A DNA stretch of 53,340 nucleotides, taken from positions 1 through 53,340 of the forward strand of contig UQTB01000014.1 in the NCBI GenBank assembly GCA_900543915.1, written 5' to 3'. The notes beneath the pieces are model-generated. The model had not been told where the DNA came from, searched no databases, and saw only the letters and a list, made by a program, of their open reading frames with translations. The translations under genes were made by a program, and so were the position numbers. Position 1 is the stretch's first letter; the number at the start of each line of letters is the position of its first letter. Origin of the DNA: an uncultured Eubacteriales bacterium. Its GTDB lineage: Bacteria; Bacillota; Clostridia; Christensenellales; Borkfalkiaceae. This document shows positions 20,901 to 26,793 of the stretch, in pieces.

Positions 20901-21532
20901 CCTCTTTGAAATCGGCGGAATTCCCGTCCGCATTGGGGAGAACGACGAGTAACGTTTGGGGAATTTACAGCTATTCGTTCGACGGATGCGTCTCTTTGGA
21001 AAGCGTTACATTTGCCGAGCCTGTAGAGGGAGCGGAAACATACGGATTAGGAAGTTATCTTTTCCGGGGCTGCACTTCTCTGAAGCAATTTGAGATTCCC
21101 TCATGGGTTTACTCCTTAGGGGCAGGCTTATTTGAGAGCTCCGGCATCGAGGAACTCACGATTCCTGAGACCGTAACGGGCAGCATTGGATCATATCTGT
21201 GCAGATATGCCGAAAATCTGAAAAAAGTCGTTTACAACGGAGGCAGTACAACGCAGATTGCTCAAAGTGCTTTCCAAGGATGTGTTTCGCTTGAAAGTGT
21301 GGAGATTCTCAACGAAAAGATTGTGACGTTCGGCAAAAATGCTTTTGACGGATGCGTATCGTTAAAGTACTTTGTGATTCCCGAGCGTATTACCAGCGTG
21401 AATGCAGATGCGTTCAAGGGCTGGACGTCAGCTCAGACGATCAGGATCGAGGGCGGCGAGGCGCAGGCTTCCGAATGGACGGATGGCTGGGACAACGAGT
21501 GCGAGGCGACGATCGTATACGGCAAAAACTAA
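11984..21532 (+). CDS. Giant BspA-type leucine-rich repeat lipoprotein (3182 residues)
   Basis: AAGGAGG precedes the ATG. The lipoprotein signal has the lipid site at Cys25 (AAAAAAC). A short beta domain (about 36-115) leads to two InlB B-type repeats (about 118-272), then about five fibronectin-III-like units (about 278-685, recurring VSWN/LTWS starts), then two more InlB-like repeats (about 690-845). From about 855 to 3170 runs an unbroken BspA-type (LRR_5) array of around 23-residue repeats with the core IGxxAFxxCxxLxxVxIPxx, approaching one hundred units. Six hairpin insertions of the DGVLFDxDxxxLxxYP type interrupt it. There is no LPxTG motif, so anchoring is by the lipid. The family includes adhesins that bind host proteins or other bacteria. 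Codon use looks even and no frameshift is seen. The gene has its own promoter and terminator. Confidence 0.93.
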   Translation: MKVKRLIMTVLLSVMVLSAAAAAACVGNPPDEKPSTPGEEAGNYYFDASNGIEYNVSLDGIDLYTYYFGNASGFGDYTKEDGVMTFHPVGDAETTVFTAVLSDDVLVVTYNGGEMRFYKQITYTVSFSSEGGSEIDPVTVMNGRSIEKPADPVRSGYTFLGWYTDSAYSKPFLFGSQPVTANTTLYAYWGENVVGQREFTIDFDLNYDGAEALGSVQTIGGKLYQLPADPVRDGYTFNGWWISMYEGEAEDPSERLSYPYAEGMVFESSATLYAYWTENQSGSKLSAPVVSVSGNSISWNGQTGATKSAIKVTGPEGFKAIDKETGSTTEAVDFASAPAGDYVISVTAIASNSGNNSDTTTIYYKNKALASVSLFSVAEPSVLVFNAVEHADRYYITVDCGDKAHNHTMIDLGSSTTYNFYNCAMQEGGIRFTVTAEGEGYASSVSRTFVYNRMLAAIEEFRFDDATETLYWDAIPDAAGYVVSVNGVEYEIGGKTQFCLKNFAPVEGGIVVNVYPKTKGYNAPAASKYVYEKTRLAAPSDFRIEGTILTWSDCSADSYEIRIGTHTFTAETNRFDLASANDKVNWSALESYQITIRAIGAENSLWSDAEDIRYQMMAETVSYEAGVVSWNHVVGADSYEVRVNGGESISVEGGVNYAEISLTQAGINTVEVRYLQGDAASSWAKTEVYAYTVTFDTNGGTAVAPQYKAYGDPYDEYETPEKPGYEFDAWYTTPGGPETNGARYEDKTFTESGELVLYAYYAPKTYTVKLDLQGGSLGVTTAEVVFNSMYQWPVPTSNDATKSFGGWWSVPLGTGTQYTDDKGNSLQPWAETREDVTVYAFWQDDVLDYTLLSDDTYSVKAGKKISMVSELTIPVTYRGKMVKEIRGEAFANVTNLTKIRIPNSISFIDYSMLNAFSGCTGLTAFEVYDSGMPVAEIGNYLSSDGALLITELNESTSKLVTTLILFPMAREGSYRIPDEVEIIARQAFAGCSLTEITISAGVSAINADAFNKSTKLTTVVFEDAAAGETAVPLTFGARVFSNCSALREVTLPARLQETSFSKYVLKDPSGTPPSQTVTVSASSVDNPFVGCTSLSAVYVSEGSAYYNSIDGILTDKDKTTIIFAPAKADAIAGEYRIPAGITAIGNGAFLDCNGLTKLTIPNTVTTIGELAFYDCDDIEEVIFEGNGFQPVTIGKYAFRTCNYLTTVTFGDGNLVSEIGAGAFYACTRLSSFTIPANMEYIREQAFRGCSALAEVSFAPNGKTLIFEENVFYQCTALTTFYLPANVAELPGVFSGCTALEKVEVDKDNPYFTDIEGVLFDKNVTKLVFFPLGRGGSYTIPETVTEIATGVFRGNEVLTEIVIGANMEKIGNEAFRGCIELKTVRIEDGDKPLTIGDSAFQQCSSIVTITLPGRVKEIGDYAFYWMDSLRLVQFGEGITEIGEMAVYYNASLERVEIPSTVKEIKEGAFSSNYNLKRVTFAAGSQLETIGNFAFYSSAITEITIPATVKTIGAYAFTAQTNNPTLTTVNFADGTVLETIGGNAFQNHKNLKSIVIPGSVTAIGPYAFSGCSSLASVEFEPGEKDLTIGAPTDYSYIRGSTTTYTYYGYSFSGCDLKVVQLPARVTELGQYSFNSNYNLTEITFGSETEESRLTNIGAGAFYMCRSLKEIVIPNTVRNLSEVTACYADSSSSTVIYRTAIGEKTFYGCYALTSVIFEENGKSEDGVTIGNEAFSSCMTLSELYLPARMAKYTTTDGKTVLEPFAGTSVFSGCKLLTEINIEEGGDVYASKDGIVYNGDFTELVYCPLPRTGVIEVPDTVQRISDNAFYNCSSITGISFGENSELNQIGANSFAYCAGITEMVIPDGVTEIGTYAFRNCTNLTSVTLPRELAEFDNAIFTGCTSLNNINVSAGNEKYQSKDGVVFDADGTTLVYYSSSRKAESYTVPAGVTEIGAKAFYQNTYLKEVILPDGLSVINHTAFRGCTALEKINIPNTVTLIDDAAFYGCSALKTVEFEEGGTLPLVIGSEKNPTGKMENTKIPAKYYYSDVFYSTVSLKSLTLPERTTSIGDRTFYNSGIETIVWPAGVTEIGAKMFEKSALRSITLQVGLKTIGDYAFTNCSKLVSVTLPEGLEELGFFVFSKCTAMTSFSFGDNCTLEELNYGTFAECTSLKSIVLPKSITSILSGSVSSVPSIYSSSAKTAVQGSPFLKCTALESVTFEEGTAITALPNYLFRGTGLKSFQIPGTVKTLGTYLFQNCADLTEVDFSLATQVTELSNYIFAGCSALEEFEIPDNITKIGNYVFQNCTSLTEMKIPESVTSLGTNIFNGCSNLESLDLSELNTKITALPQSFVQNCIKLTSLEIPAAIKTFGTSCFYGTGFTSFTVPDQVTALPSNIFQNSMLEEIVIHDKVTSIGGNAFRGCVNLSSVEIPDSVKTLGTYAFQGCESLVSVKLSSSLTTLSNYLFGNCVKLESLEIPASVTTFGTDVFNGCVALKSIDIPEGVTQIGKQAFMGSGLESISFPGSLASIADAAFKNCVDLVSVTLPSGSDYTSVSASLFEGCVNLSSVAFSANVEEISANAFSGCTALAQVTLPGSLIEIGDSAFEGCVTLSEIMLPGSVELIGDAAFRNCVLLKNVYFSEAVTFIGDYAFAGCVQLVQAVLPDAIVSLGAYAFSGTGLKEITLPAGLSVLSEGTFENCAALEKVVLTESISEIGDYAFKNCAKLSEIEILSGVVSLGVNPFFGCASLDTYIIAEESESFMLIDGVLFGADGKTLYSYPAGKEGSYTVADGVTVRPYAFAGADLSELIVSDGATLLDGALAGGTYGSVQLPSSLKTLPDSLFKDAKIGAVTIPSGVTVIGEYAFQGAEIDSIVIPNAVTAISQYAFEGSSLSNLTFESGGTEGLTIGTYAFANCTSLEHLVVPSRVRVAYTSSVTPVDNYAFYGCTSLLDVVFEETPASGGVEGVLRLAQYVFAGCTSLKSAEFPSALGRTTSNVWGIYSYSFDGCVSLESVTFAEPVEGAETYGLGSYLFRGCTSLKQFEIPSWVYSLGAGLFESSGIEELTIPETVTGSIGSYLCRYAENLKKVVYNGGSTTQIAQSAFQGCVSLESVEILNEKIVTFGKNAFDGCVSLKYFVIPERITSVNADAFKGWTSAQTIRIEGGEAQASEWTDGWDNECEATIVYGKN

Positions 21533-21570
21533 CGGTCGGTTCAGTCGGATCGTTTCTCGGCGAAATGTTA

Positions 21571-21610
21571 AAAAGATTATCGCCGATTGCAAAATTGGCG
21601 ATAATCTTTT
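21571..21610 (+). terminator. Intrinsic terminator after the giant LRR gene
   Basis: A perfect 14-bp stem, AAAAGATTATCGCC with GGCGATAATCTTTT, encloses a 12-base loop. The T-run is within the 3' arm. Confidence 0.9.
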
Positions 21611-21649
21611 AATATCTTGTAAAAAAATTGCTTTATTGCGCTTAATCGC

Positions 21650-21679
21650 GTGACAAAACGGCGTAAAATGTTGTATAAT
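21650..21679 (+). promoter_or_regulatory. Sigma-A promoter of the MoxR/VWA operon
   Basis: GTGACA (21650-21655), an 18-bp spacer and a perfect TATAAT (21674-21679). It lies 37 bp upstream of the first ATG of the operon and downstream of the preceding terminator. Confidence 0.8.
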
Positions 21680-21716
21680 TATAATAATATTATTTAAATT
21701 AAAAAGGAGGAGCATT

Positions 21717-22742
21717 ATGGCACAGAAAGAGCTTTTTAAGCGCTTCCATACCCGTTTGGTATGGGAAGGGATTTTAAAGTCCGCGCTTTGCGGGTTGATT
21801 ATCGGTTTTGCGGTTAATATCGCGGCCGCTTTGATCTGCTGGCTGGTTGGAATGGATGGCGGATTTTTGCTGGCAATCGCCATTTGGTTTGGCGTCTCGG
21901 TGATTTCCGGGGTTATCTTGTATTTTGTCAGATTCCGTCCTACTGTGAAGGATATCGCCCGCAAGGTCGATAAACTCAGGCTGGACGAACGTGTGATAAC
22001 AATGCTCGAACTCGAAAATGATCAATCCTATATCGCGATGCGCCAGCGGGAAGACGCGAGAGAACGTCTGAAAGCCGTGAATGCGAAGCAGCTGAAATTT
22101 CACTTTTCAACGGCTATGGTGGTTCTCGTCATCGTATTCGCTTTGGGCGGAACTTCTATGACGACGTTTGCCGGTTTGGCAGAAAACGGAATAGGCCCTA
22201 TTTCCCCGTTCGATCCCGATAACCCGGAAAATTATATCGCCGTCACCTACATCGTCGATGAGGGCGGCAGCATTGAAGGCGAGACCGATCAGCTGGTCAA
22301 ACCCGGAGAGGCTGCGACTCCCGTAACGGCTGTTGCAGATGACGGATGGGCTTTTGTCGAATGGGACGACGGCGTAACGAATCCGTCCAGAACGGATGAA
22401 AATGTAACCGAAGAGATCTTCGTTACGGCGATCTTTGAACAGCTCGAGGAAGGCGATGGCGGCGAGCCGGGCGACGGCGAACCTGGTGATACGCCGGAAG
22501 ATATGCCTTCTGAAGAAACCGAAGGCAAACCTGGCGAACCGGGTGAACCTGTGGAACCCGGCGATCCGAGCGATGGTATGGGCGGCCGCTTCGAAGAGAG
22601 CAATCAGATCATCGACGGAGAAACTTTTTTCCGCGATTACCTCGATTATTATTATAACCAGGTTAAGGACGGCGTTTTAAGCGACGAGGGGATTCCTTCC
22701 GTCATTCGTGATCTGCTTGAACGTTATTACGGCAGCCTGTAA
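21717..22742 (+). CDS. Membrane protein with InlB-like domain and acidic Gly-Pro linker, first gene of MoxR operon
   Basis: The ribosome binding site AAGGAGG is ideal. The 341-residue product has two membrane segments (about 21-44 and 49-70), a cytoplasmic helical stretch (about 71-128) containing KLRLDERVITMLELE, and a third membrane segment (about 131-150). The helical stretch resembles the start of DUF4175-like proteins found beside MoxR genes. Outside the membrane lies a divergent InlB-type repeat (about 174-242, with GWAFVEWDDGV), then an acidic Gly/Pro/Glu-rich linker (about 243-290) and a C-terminal helical domain rich in Tyr (about 300-341). It heads the MoxR-DUF58-VWA operon and is probably its membrane partner. 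The whole architecture was not recognised as a named family. Confidence 0.8.
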   Translation: MAQKELFKRFHTRLVWEGILKSALCGLIIGFAVNIAAALICWLVGMDGGFLLAIAIWFGVSVISGVILYFVRFRPTVKDIARKVDKLRLDERVITMLELENDQSYIAMRQREDARERLKAVNAKQLKFHFSTAMVVLVIVFALGGTSMTTFAGLAENGIGPISPFDPDNPENYIAVTYIVDEGGSIEGETDQLVKPGEAATPVTAVADDGWAFVEWDDGVTNPSRTDENVTEEIFVTAIFEQLEEGDGGEPGDGEPGDTPEDMPSEETEGKPGEPGEPVEPGDPSDGMGGRFEESNQIIDGETFFRDYLDYYYNQVKDGVLSDEGIPSVIRDLLERYYGSL

Positions 22743-22805
22743 TAGCCGGTTGTACTTGTAAAAAAAGAAGAAAATCATTAAAAGGAATTGGAGAGAAACA
22801 CAACC

Positions 22806-23924
22806 ATGATAACAGAAGCAGATATCAAGCATTTCAGCGAACAGTGCGGCAGAATCTTCACGCAGGTGGAGAGAGACGTCGTCGGTCAGAAAGATGTCAT
22901 TGAGGGTACGATTATTGCGATGATCGCGGGCGGGAACGTCTTGCTCGAAGGCGTTCCCGGCGTGGGAAAGACGCGTCTGGTAAGATCTCTGAGCCGGGTA
23001 TTCAATATGCCTTTTTCGCGTATCCAGTTCACGCCCGATCTCATGCCGGCCGACGTGACCGGTACGAATATCATCGTCAAGGGAGAGGACGGCAATTCGC
23101 AGTTCAGCTTCCAGCCGGGCCCCATTTTCAGCAACATCATCCTTGCGGACGAAATCAACCGCGCGACGCCGAAGACGCAGTCCGCACTGCTCGAAGCAAT
23201 GCAGGAGCACACTGTTACGGTCATGGGCGTTTCCAGAAAACTGAACGAGCCGTTCTTCGTCCTTGCGACGCAGAATCCCATCGAGCAGGACGGAACGTAC
23301 CCGCTTCCCGAAGCGCAGATGGACCGCTTTATGTTCAAAATCATCGTGAAAAACCCCAGTTTGGATGAACTCATGGGGATCGTCAACATGACGCAGAAGA
23401 CCATGGCGGAAGTCGCCGACGCGGTGTGCGACGGCGAGCAGCTTTTGGAAATGCGCAAAACCGCCAACCAGATTCCCGTCGCGGAAGAGGTTCTTCGCTA
23501 TGCGATGACGCTTTGTTCCGCCACGCATCCGGACAGCGACTGCGCTTCTGCCGCCGCGAAAAAGTACGTGCGGCTGGGGGCGAGCCCCCGTGCCGGACAG
23601 GCTTTGATTTCCGCGGCAAAGGTGCGGGCGCTGATGCTGGGGCGGTTTAACGTCTCGTACAGCGATCTCAACGTTTTGGCGTATCCCGTTCTCCGTCACC
23701 GCATGAAGCTCACGTTTGAAGCCATTGCCGAGCGCATTTCGCCGGATGAGATTATCATGATGATCATCAACGAGCTGAACGGAAAGAAGTTTACTCCCGT
23801 CAAGGCGACGCCCGCCGAAAATCCTGTTCAGGAAGAAGAAAAAACAGAGCAGGCGGCGGAAGAAAATGCGCAGAATAGTGCGGAAGGTAAAAAAGCGAAG
23901 CGCGGTATCTTCGGGAGAAAATAA
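22806..23924 (+). CDS. MoxR-family AAA+ ATPase
   Basis: The 372-residue product is a cytoplasmic AAA+ ATPase of the MoxR family, whose members act as chaperones for partners with von Willebrand A (VWA) domains, as in methanol dehydrogenase maturation. Walker A is GVPGVGKT (49-56) and Walker B is IILADE (111-116), followed by INRATPKTQSALLEAMQE, a MoxR hallmark; ATQNPIEQDGTYPLPEAQMD is sensor-1 and the family signature. The ATG at 22806 is preferred over a TTG 18 bases upstream because GGAGAG is well placed only for the ATG. The C-terminus is a charged Glu/Lys tail unlike the compact family end. The stop overlaps the ATG of the DUF58 gene, so the two are translationally coupled. Confidence 0.96.
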   Translation: MITEADIKHFSEQCGRIFTQVERDVVGQKDVIEGTIIAMIAGGNVLLEGVPGVGKTRLVRSLSRVFNMPFSRIQFTPDLMPADVTGTNIIVKGEDGNSQFSFQPGPIFSNIILADEINRATPKTQSALLEAMQEHTVTVMGVSRKLNEPFFVLATQNPIEQDGTYPLPEAQMDRFMFKIIVKNPSLDELMGIVNMTQKTMAEVADAVCDGEQLLEMRKTANQIPVAEEVLRYAMTLCSATHPDSDCASAAAKKYVRLGASPRAGQALISAAKVRALMLGRFNVSYSDLNVLAYPVLRHRMKLTFEAIAERISPDEIIMMIINELNGKKFTPVKATPAENPVQEEEKTEQAAEENAQNSAEGKKAKRGIFGRK

Positions 23925-24823
23925 TGGCGCTCTCCTATTTAAACGACGGATTTTTCAGTCGGTTAGAGACGCTGGCGTTGAATTTAAGAGCAGATTTGGT
24001 TGGATTTTTCGGCGGAAAACACCTTGTCAGGACCTACGGTCAGACGGTGGAGTTCGCCGATTATCGCGAATATATGCTCGGAGACGATATCCGCCGGATC
24101 GACTGGAACCTTTACAGCCGTTTTGAAAAGTATTTTTTAAAGCTGTTCACCGACGAGCGGCAGATGCACACGCAGATTTTTTTGGATTATTCCGCGTCGA
24201 TGGGGATGGCTGATCCCAGGAAAGGGGCGTACGCCGTCGGCGTTGCCGCCGCGTTGGGCTTCTTATCCGTCCATAATATGGATAAAGTCTCTTTCAAACT
24301 GATGAAAGGGGAACGCGCGGAAGATCCCTTCGGCACGATCGTCGGAAAGCAGTCTTTTTTCCGCGCGATGAACGAGCTTGAAAAAATGGAATTTTCCGAA
24401 GACGCCGATATTTCCGCCGCCGTCACCGGTTGTCTGGATACGGGGTCAAGAGACGGACTCACGGTGATCATCTCCGATTTTTTCACCGAACACGACTGGA
24501 AAAAGGCGATCGACTATCTCTGTTATAAAAATCGGCAGGTATTGCTGATTCAGGTTTTAACCCCGGAGGAAATCGATCCGGTTTATTCCGGCCGCGTCAA
24601 TCTGATCGATTCGGAATCGGCAGACGTATTGGATGATAAAAACATGAAACTGCGTATTACCCGCAGCATGCAGATGGCCTATGCGGAGGCGCTGCATGAT
24701 TCGATTGAGGAGATCAAAAGTTTTTGTACCTCGCGCGGGGCAGGCTTTTTCTCGGTCAGGACCGATCGCCCCATCGAAAAGATGTTATTCGGAGAATTGC
24801 TTAAGACAGGTATAATGGCATGA
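23924..24823 (+). CDS. DUF58 domain protein
   Basis: The 299-residue product has the DUF58 signature GDDIRRIDWN at about 53-62 and a VWA-like metal-site start DYSASMG at 88-94. DUF58 proteins are regularly encoded next to MoxR ATPases and are thought to be their clients or adaptors; the biochemical role is unproved. No membrane segment is evident, so it is probably cytoplasmic or peripheral. It overlaps the MoxR gene by one base and the next gene by four (ATGA), which marks tight coupling. Confidence 0.94.
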   Translation: MALSYLNDGFFSRLETLALNLRADLVGFFGGKHLVRTYGQTVEFADYREYMLGDDIRRIDWNLYSRFEKYFLKLFTDERQMHTQIFLDYSASMGMADPRKGAYAVGVAAALGFLSVHNMDKVSFKLMKGERAEDPFGTIVGKQSFFRAMNELEKMEFSEDADISAAVTGCLDTGSRDGLTVIISDFFTEHDWKKAIDYLCYKNRQVLLIQVLTPEEIDPVYSGRVNLIDSESADVLDDKNMKLRITRSMQMAYAEALHDSIEEIKSFCTSRGAGFFSVRTDRPIEKMLFGELLKTGIMA

Positions 24824-26775
24824 GTTTTTTGAAATTACTTACACCCTGGGGTCTGTTGGGGTTATTGGGAATCGCGATACTCATCCTGATCTATATTCTC
24901 AAGCCGAATTATCAGCAGAAGATAATTTCCAGTACGCATATCTGGAAGCTGAGTTTAAAGTACAGGAAGAAGCGCATACCGATAAACCGTTTCAGAAACA
25001 TCCTGATTTTTATTTGCCAGTTGCTGATTCTGACTTGCTGCGCATTTTTGTTGGCGCAGCCTTTTCTCGCAGAACAGAAACCGCAGGAGTTTACCGAAAA
25101 GGTCTTTATCGTCGACGCTTCTGCCAGCATGCGCGTTGAGAACGCGGGCGGGATAACCCGTTTTGAGCGCGCCGTTTCCCAGGTAAAGGAAGCTGTACAG
25201 GAGACTCTGTCGCAAAACGGGACGGTTTCGGTTATTTTGGCGGATGACGATGCGGATTTCCTGATGTCAGACACCGGCACGGAATTTACCGTCCGGCGTG
25301 CGGGAGCCGACAGTTTAGATGCAGTTAACGCAGCGCTGGATGCGTTGGTGGAGGCCAATAACCTGAAGTGCTCTTACGGTTCGGCTGACATGGACGGCGC
25401 GGTTGAGAAGGCGGAGCTGATTCTCAATGAAAGTCCTAAAACCGAGGTGTTATTATATACTGCGACCGAATATATCGAAAAAGGCGACATCTCTGTTGTC
25501 AGCGTCGCGGAAGCCGGTGAGTGGAACGCCGCGATTTTAGGGGTGACCGCTTCTTTTGATGATCTGAATTATTATCAGTTTGAGATTGACGCTGCCTGCT
25601 TCGGCGACGAGTCGCAGGAACTCGTCGTGCATTGCGATGTATATGGCGTAAACGGCAGTGAGGACGCGGTAGTTTCTATGACGGAGGAAGTCCTTTTCAG
25701 CAATCTGGAGCAGCGGCAGACGATATCGTTCAGCTCGTACGGACAGTTGGGCAGCGATATGGGCGTTTACTCTTACGACTATGTGCACGTATATGTGGAA
25801 GCAAATGATTCCTTTGCTGAGGATAACACTTTCTATCTTTACGGAGGGAAAAAGCCGACGCTGAGGATACTTTATTCCAGTTCTCTGCCCAATAGTTTCT
25901 TCAGCGTGTTCTTTTTATCGTTGCGGGAATCCATGTCGGATATCTGGAACATTGAATTTGACGAAAAGAAAGTGCAACGCGAAGAGGACTTTATAACGAG
26001 CGGATACGATTTATATATCTTTGAGCATGCAATGCCGGAAATCCTGCCGACTGACGGCGTAGTTTTCCTGGCTGACCCGGATATCGCGCCGGAAGGCTCG
26101 GATTTTACGTTGGCAAGAGACAAGATCGATGTCGATAGCGCGGAGACACTCGCCTCGGGGGAGGTTCATCCTCTCACGAACGGCATCAATGCAAATGATA
26201 TCACGATTGCAAGATACGGAAGAATCCTCTATGCGGACGGCTATCAGGAGCTGATGTATTATCAGGGCGATCCGGTGTTGTTGGTGAAAGAGGATGAACT
26301 GCAGAAGATCGTGGTTCTTGCCGTTGACTTGAACAGATCCAATTTGCCGATGCTCGACGATTTTTTGTATCTGCTCTATAATACCGTCGATTATTTCCTG
26401 CCCGCAACCATCTCAAGCTACATTTTCGAGATAGGGAATACGGTAGAAATCAACGCGCGTTCGCCTTTTTTGACCCTTTCGACGCCGGAAGAGACCTATG
26501 AATTTGAATCGTTCCCCCTTGATCTGGTCGTGATGAAACCGGGTATGTATACTCTTTCTCAGGAGACGATGTTGGGAGAACTGGTCGTTGAACACTTTTT
26601 TGTTCACATTCCGAATGTCGAGAGCGATATCACCAAGTCGGTAGATTCGCTTCCGCTGCTCTACTATCCGGAGGAACCGCAGAACGATGATCTGGATCTC
26701 TTGTTCTACATTGCTATCGGATTGGTTGCGCTGCTGTTCGTTGAATGGTGGCTGCAGTCGCGCGAATACTTTTAA
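24820..26775 (+). CDS. BatA-like membrane protein with VWA domain
   Basis: The 651-residue product begins with the BatA-type N-terminus: a membrane segment (about 11-27), a basic loop with KKRIPINRFRN, and a second membrane segment (about 60-81). A VWA domain follows with the metal-site motif DASASMR (99-105). The middle part (about 300-560) is extracytoplasmic and resembles class I glutamine amidotransferase-like folds seen in such proteins. A final membrane segment lies at about 627-645. Start and upstream stop overlap (ATGA) and the ribosome binding site is weak, so translation probably depends on coupling to the DUF58 gene. Bat proteins pair with MoxR ATPases in envelope stress or protein assembly; the exact job here is unknown. 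Confidence 0.9.
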   Translation: MSFLKLLTPWGLLGLLGIAILILIYILKPNYQQKIISSTHIWKLSLKYRKKRIPINRFRNILIFICQLLILTCCAFLLAQPFLAEQKPQEFTEKVFIVDASASMRVENAGGITRFERAVSQVKEAVQETLSQNGTVSVILADDDADFLMSDTGTEFTVRRAGADSLDAVNAALDALVEANNLKCSYGSADMDGAVEKAELILNESPKTEVLLYTATEYIEKGDISVVSVAEAGEWNAAILGVTASFDDLNYYQFEIDAACFGDESQELVVHCDVYGVNGSEDAVVSMTEEVLFSNLEQRQTISFSSYGQLGSDMGVYSYDYVHVYVEANDSFAEDNTFYLYGGKKPTLRILYSSSLPNSFFSVFFLSLRESMSDIWNIEFDEKKVQREEDFITSGYDLYIFEHAMPEILPTDGVVFLADPDIAPEGSDFTLARDKIDVDSAETLASGEVHPLTNGINANDITIARYGRILYADGYQELMYYQGDPVLLVKEDELQKIVVLAVDLNRSNLPMLDDFLYLLYNTVDYFLPATISSYIFEIGNTVEINARSPFLTLSTPEETYEFESFPLDLVVMKPGMYTLSQETMLGELVVEHFFVHIPNVESDITKSVDSLPLLYYPEEPQNDDLDLLFYIAIGLVALLFVEWWLQSREYF

Positions 26776-26793
26776 CAGGAGTTAATCAGGTAA

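Noticed and set aside
14523..21430. Short periodic DNA repeats that might be a CRISPR array or satellite
   Set aside because: The period of about 69 bp is that of the translated leucine-rich repeats. Copies differ at most bases and are in one continuous reading frame; there are no constant repeats with unique spacers.
22443..22586. Collagen-like triple-helix segment in the 341-residue membrane protein
   Set aside because: GEPGEP-like triplets occur only a few times and the phase is not kept. The segment is better described as an acidic Gly/Pro linker.
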